Origin: JBKQHQ01 sp052148715
GTDB lineage: Bacteria > Pseudomonadota > Alphaproteobacteria > Rhizobiales > Xanthobacteraceae
Length of the DNA: 33,471 bases
Assembly (NCBI GenBank): GCA_052148715.1
Contig: JBKQHQ010000196.1
Location: 1 to 33,471, forward strand
Direction: 5' to 3'
The notes beneath the pieces are model-generated. The model made no database searches. It worked only from the letters and a program-made list of their open reading frames with translations, and was not told the DNA's origin. The position numbers and the translations under genes are program-made. Within the stretch, counting starts at the first letter, position 1. Every line of letters begins with the position of its first letter. Below, in pieces: positions 32,084 through 33,471 of the stretch.

Positions 32084-33471
32084 TTAGCCCTGCTGGGGCA
32101 GTTGATCTTCGCGCGCCAGATTGGAGAACCGGGTCACCATCGCATCGAATTGCAGCTCGACCGTGCCGGTTGGCCCATGACGCTGCTTGCCGATGATCAC
32201 CTCGGCCTTGCCGTGGTGCTTATCGGCTTCCGCCAGCCATTCGGCGAACTTCTCTCGATTCGATTCCGAAGGCTTGCGCATCTGATGATAGTACTCCTCG
32301 CGGAACACGAACATGACGACGTCGGCGTCTTGCTCGATCGAGCCAGACTCACGCAGATCTGAAAGTTGCGGTCGTTTGTCGTCTCGGCTCTCGACTTGAC
32401 GCGACAATTGCGAGAGCGCCAGCACCGGGACATTGAGCTCTTTCGCAAGCGCTTTCAGATTAGTCGTGATTTCGGTGATCTCTTGCACTCGGTTTTCCGA
32501 AGAGCGTCGCGACGAGCCCTGCAGCAATTGCAGGTAATCGATGACGAGTAGGTCGAGCCCGCGCTGCCGCTTGAGGCGGCGCGCCCGGGCTGCGAGCTGC
32601 GCGACCGTCAGGCCTCCGGTCTCGTCCACGTAAAAATGCAGATTCTGCAGCTCGATGGAAACATCCTTGATACGCTCGAAGTCGGCTTCGCTAATGCCGC
32701 CGCGCCGGATCTTGGTGGACGGGATTTCCGTCTGCTCGGCAATGATTCGGGTAGCCAGTTGCTCGGCGGACATTTCCAGCGAGAAGAAGCCCACGATCCC
32801 GCCGTTGACCGTTTCCGTATGACCGTCCGGTCTGACCTCGCCACGCCATGCCTTGGCGACGTTGTAGGCAATGTTGGTGGCAAGCGCTGTCTTGCCCATG
32901 CCCGGCCGTCCAGCGAGGATGACCAGATCCGAGTGTTGCAGCCCGCCCATCATGCGGTCGAGGTCGTCGAGACCCGTGGCTAGGCCTGAGAGCTTTCCAT
33001 CGCGCTGATAAGCGCGCGCGGCCATGTCGACGGCCGTCGTCAATGCCTGGGAGAAGAGTTTGAAGCCGCCGTCGTAGCGGCCGGTTTCGGCCAGCTCATA
33101 CAGCCTGCGCTCGGCGTCCTCGATCTGCTCGCGGGGAGCGAAATCGACCGGCGCGTCGTAGGCGACATTGACCATGTCCTCGCCGATTCGAATCAAGTCG
33201 CGCCGGATCGACAGGTCGTAGACGGTGCGTCCATAATCCTCGGCGTTGATGACGGTCGTCGCCTCTGCCGCCACGCGCGCGAGGTATTGGCCAAGCGTCA
33301 AGCCGGCGATGTCGACATCGGCCGGCAAAAAAGTCTTCAAGGTTACCGGGGTCGCGACCTTGCCGCTGCGGATGAGGGTACGCGACAACTCATAGATTTT
33401 CTGGTGGATAGGCTAGAAAAAGTGCTGCGGCTCAAGGAAATCAGAGACGCGGTAGAGCGCCTCGTTGTTGA
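32084..33471 (-). CDS. dnaB: Replicative DNA helicase DnaB, 5'-partial, interrupted by an in-frame amber codon
   Basis: A hexameric fork helicase. The N-terminal domain (NNEALYRVSDFLEP at the window edge, ending before the linker) and RecA-like domain are visible. Walker A is GRPGMGKT, Walker B LLVIDYLQLLQG, and SQLSRQVESR and DLRESGSIEQDAD are DnaB signatures. The gene runs off the right edge of the window. Reading upstream, codons at 33470-33416 translate as N-terminal DnaB (ending HFF), TAG occurs at 33413-33415, and the same frame resumes as PIHQKIYE. Most relatives have Glu there (HFFEPIH), so a single GAG to TAG change explains it. Restart at TTG 33388 would lose the front of the N-terminal domain. 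No intein is seen. Confidence 0.93.
33413..33415 (-). other. In-frame amber codon within dnaB
   Basis: TAG on the minus strand, in the same frame as the rest of dnaB on both sides. The motif HFF-stop-PIHQ should read HFFEPIHQ in relatives known to me. Either a base-call error, a nonsense mutation or a suppressed stop. Confidence 0.85.

Overview
The window is a GC-rich stretch of an alphaproteobacterial chromosome, most likely from Hyphomicrobiales (the Bradyrhizobium / Xanthobacteraceae side). Three things point there: the dnaB-alr-radA-cvpA-purF-SDR gene order at the right end, the panB / TPR protein / lipoprotein / der order in the middle, and two palindromic intergenic elements (3498-3583 and 26782-26825) of the kind scattered through Bradyrhizobium-type genomes. 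These assignments come from recognised protein motifs and remembered gene order; no database search was possible. No tRNA, rRNA, CRISPR array or intact insertion sequence was seen.

Layout. (1) 1-1099: a truncated AHSA1/SRPBCC remnant, then about 720 bases without a recognisable gene but with a good sigma70-like promoter at 438-466. (2) 1100-13664, minus strand: a ten-gene, 12.5 kb transport-plus-catabolism cluster transcribed in the order livK, livH, livM, livG, livF, hyuA, hyuB, then the FAD, 2Fe-2S and molybdopterin subunits of a xanthine-dehydrogenase/CO-dehydrogenase-family hydroxylase. Four successive junctions (livH/M, M/G, G/F, F/hyuA) overlap by 1 to 4 bases. The Mo subunit has a PYRGAGR loop instead of the CO-oxidising AYRCSFR loop. 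I read the cluster as uptake, oxidation and ATP-driven ring opening of an unknown small N-heterocycle, lactam or cyclic imide. (3) 14116-18287, plus strand: NnrU-like membrane protein, panB, an anchored TPR protein, a small Pro-rich lipoprotein and der. (4) 18323-25947: mostly transporters, namely a Tet-like MFS exporter, a TRAP system (dctQ-dctM-dctP), a glutathione transferase, two small proteins, a bile-acid:sodium-symporter-family carrier and a TauE/SafE permease. (5) 25996-33471, minus strand: the conserved housekeeping block dnaB, alr, radA, cvpA, purF and an SDR oxidoreductase.

The two main observations are the Liv-HyuAB-molybdenum-hydroxylase cluster, whose substrate cannot be assigned from the sequence, and an in-frame amber codon in the 5' part of dnaB (33413-33415). 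The DnaB reading frame continues on both sides of it, at a position where relatives usually have Glu. This is either a sequencing or assembly error or a real nonsense mutation in an essential gene.
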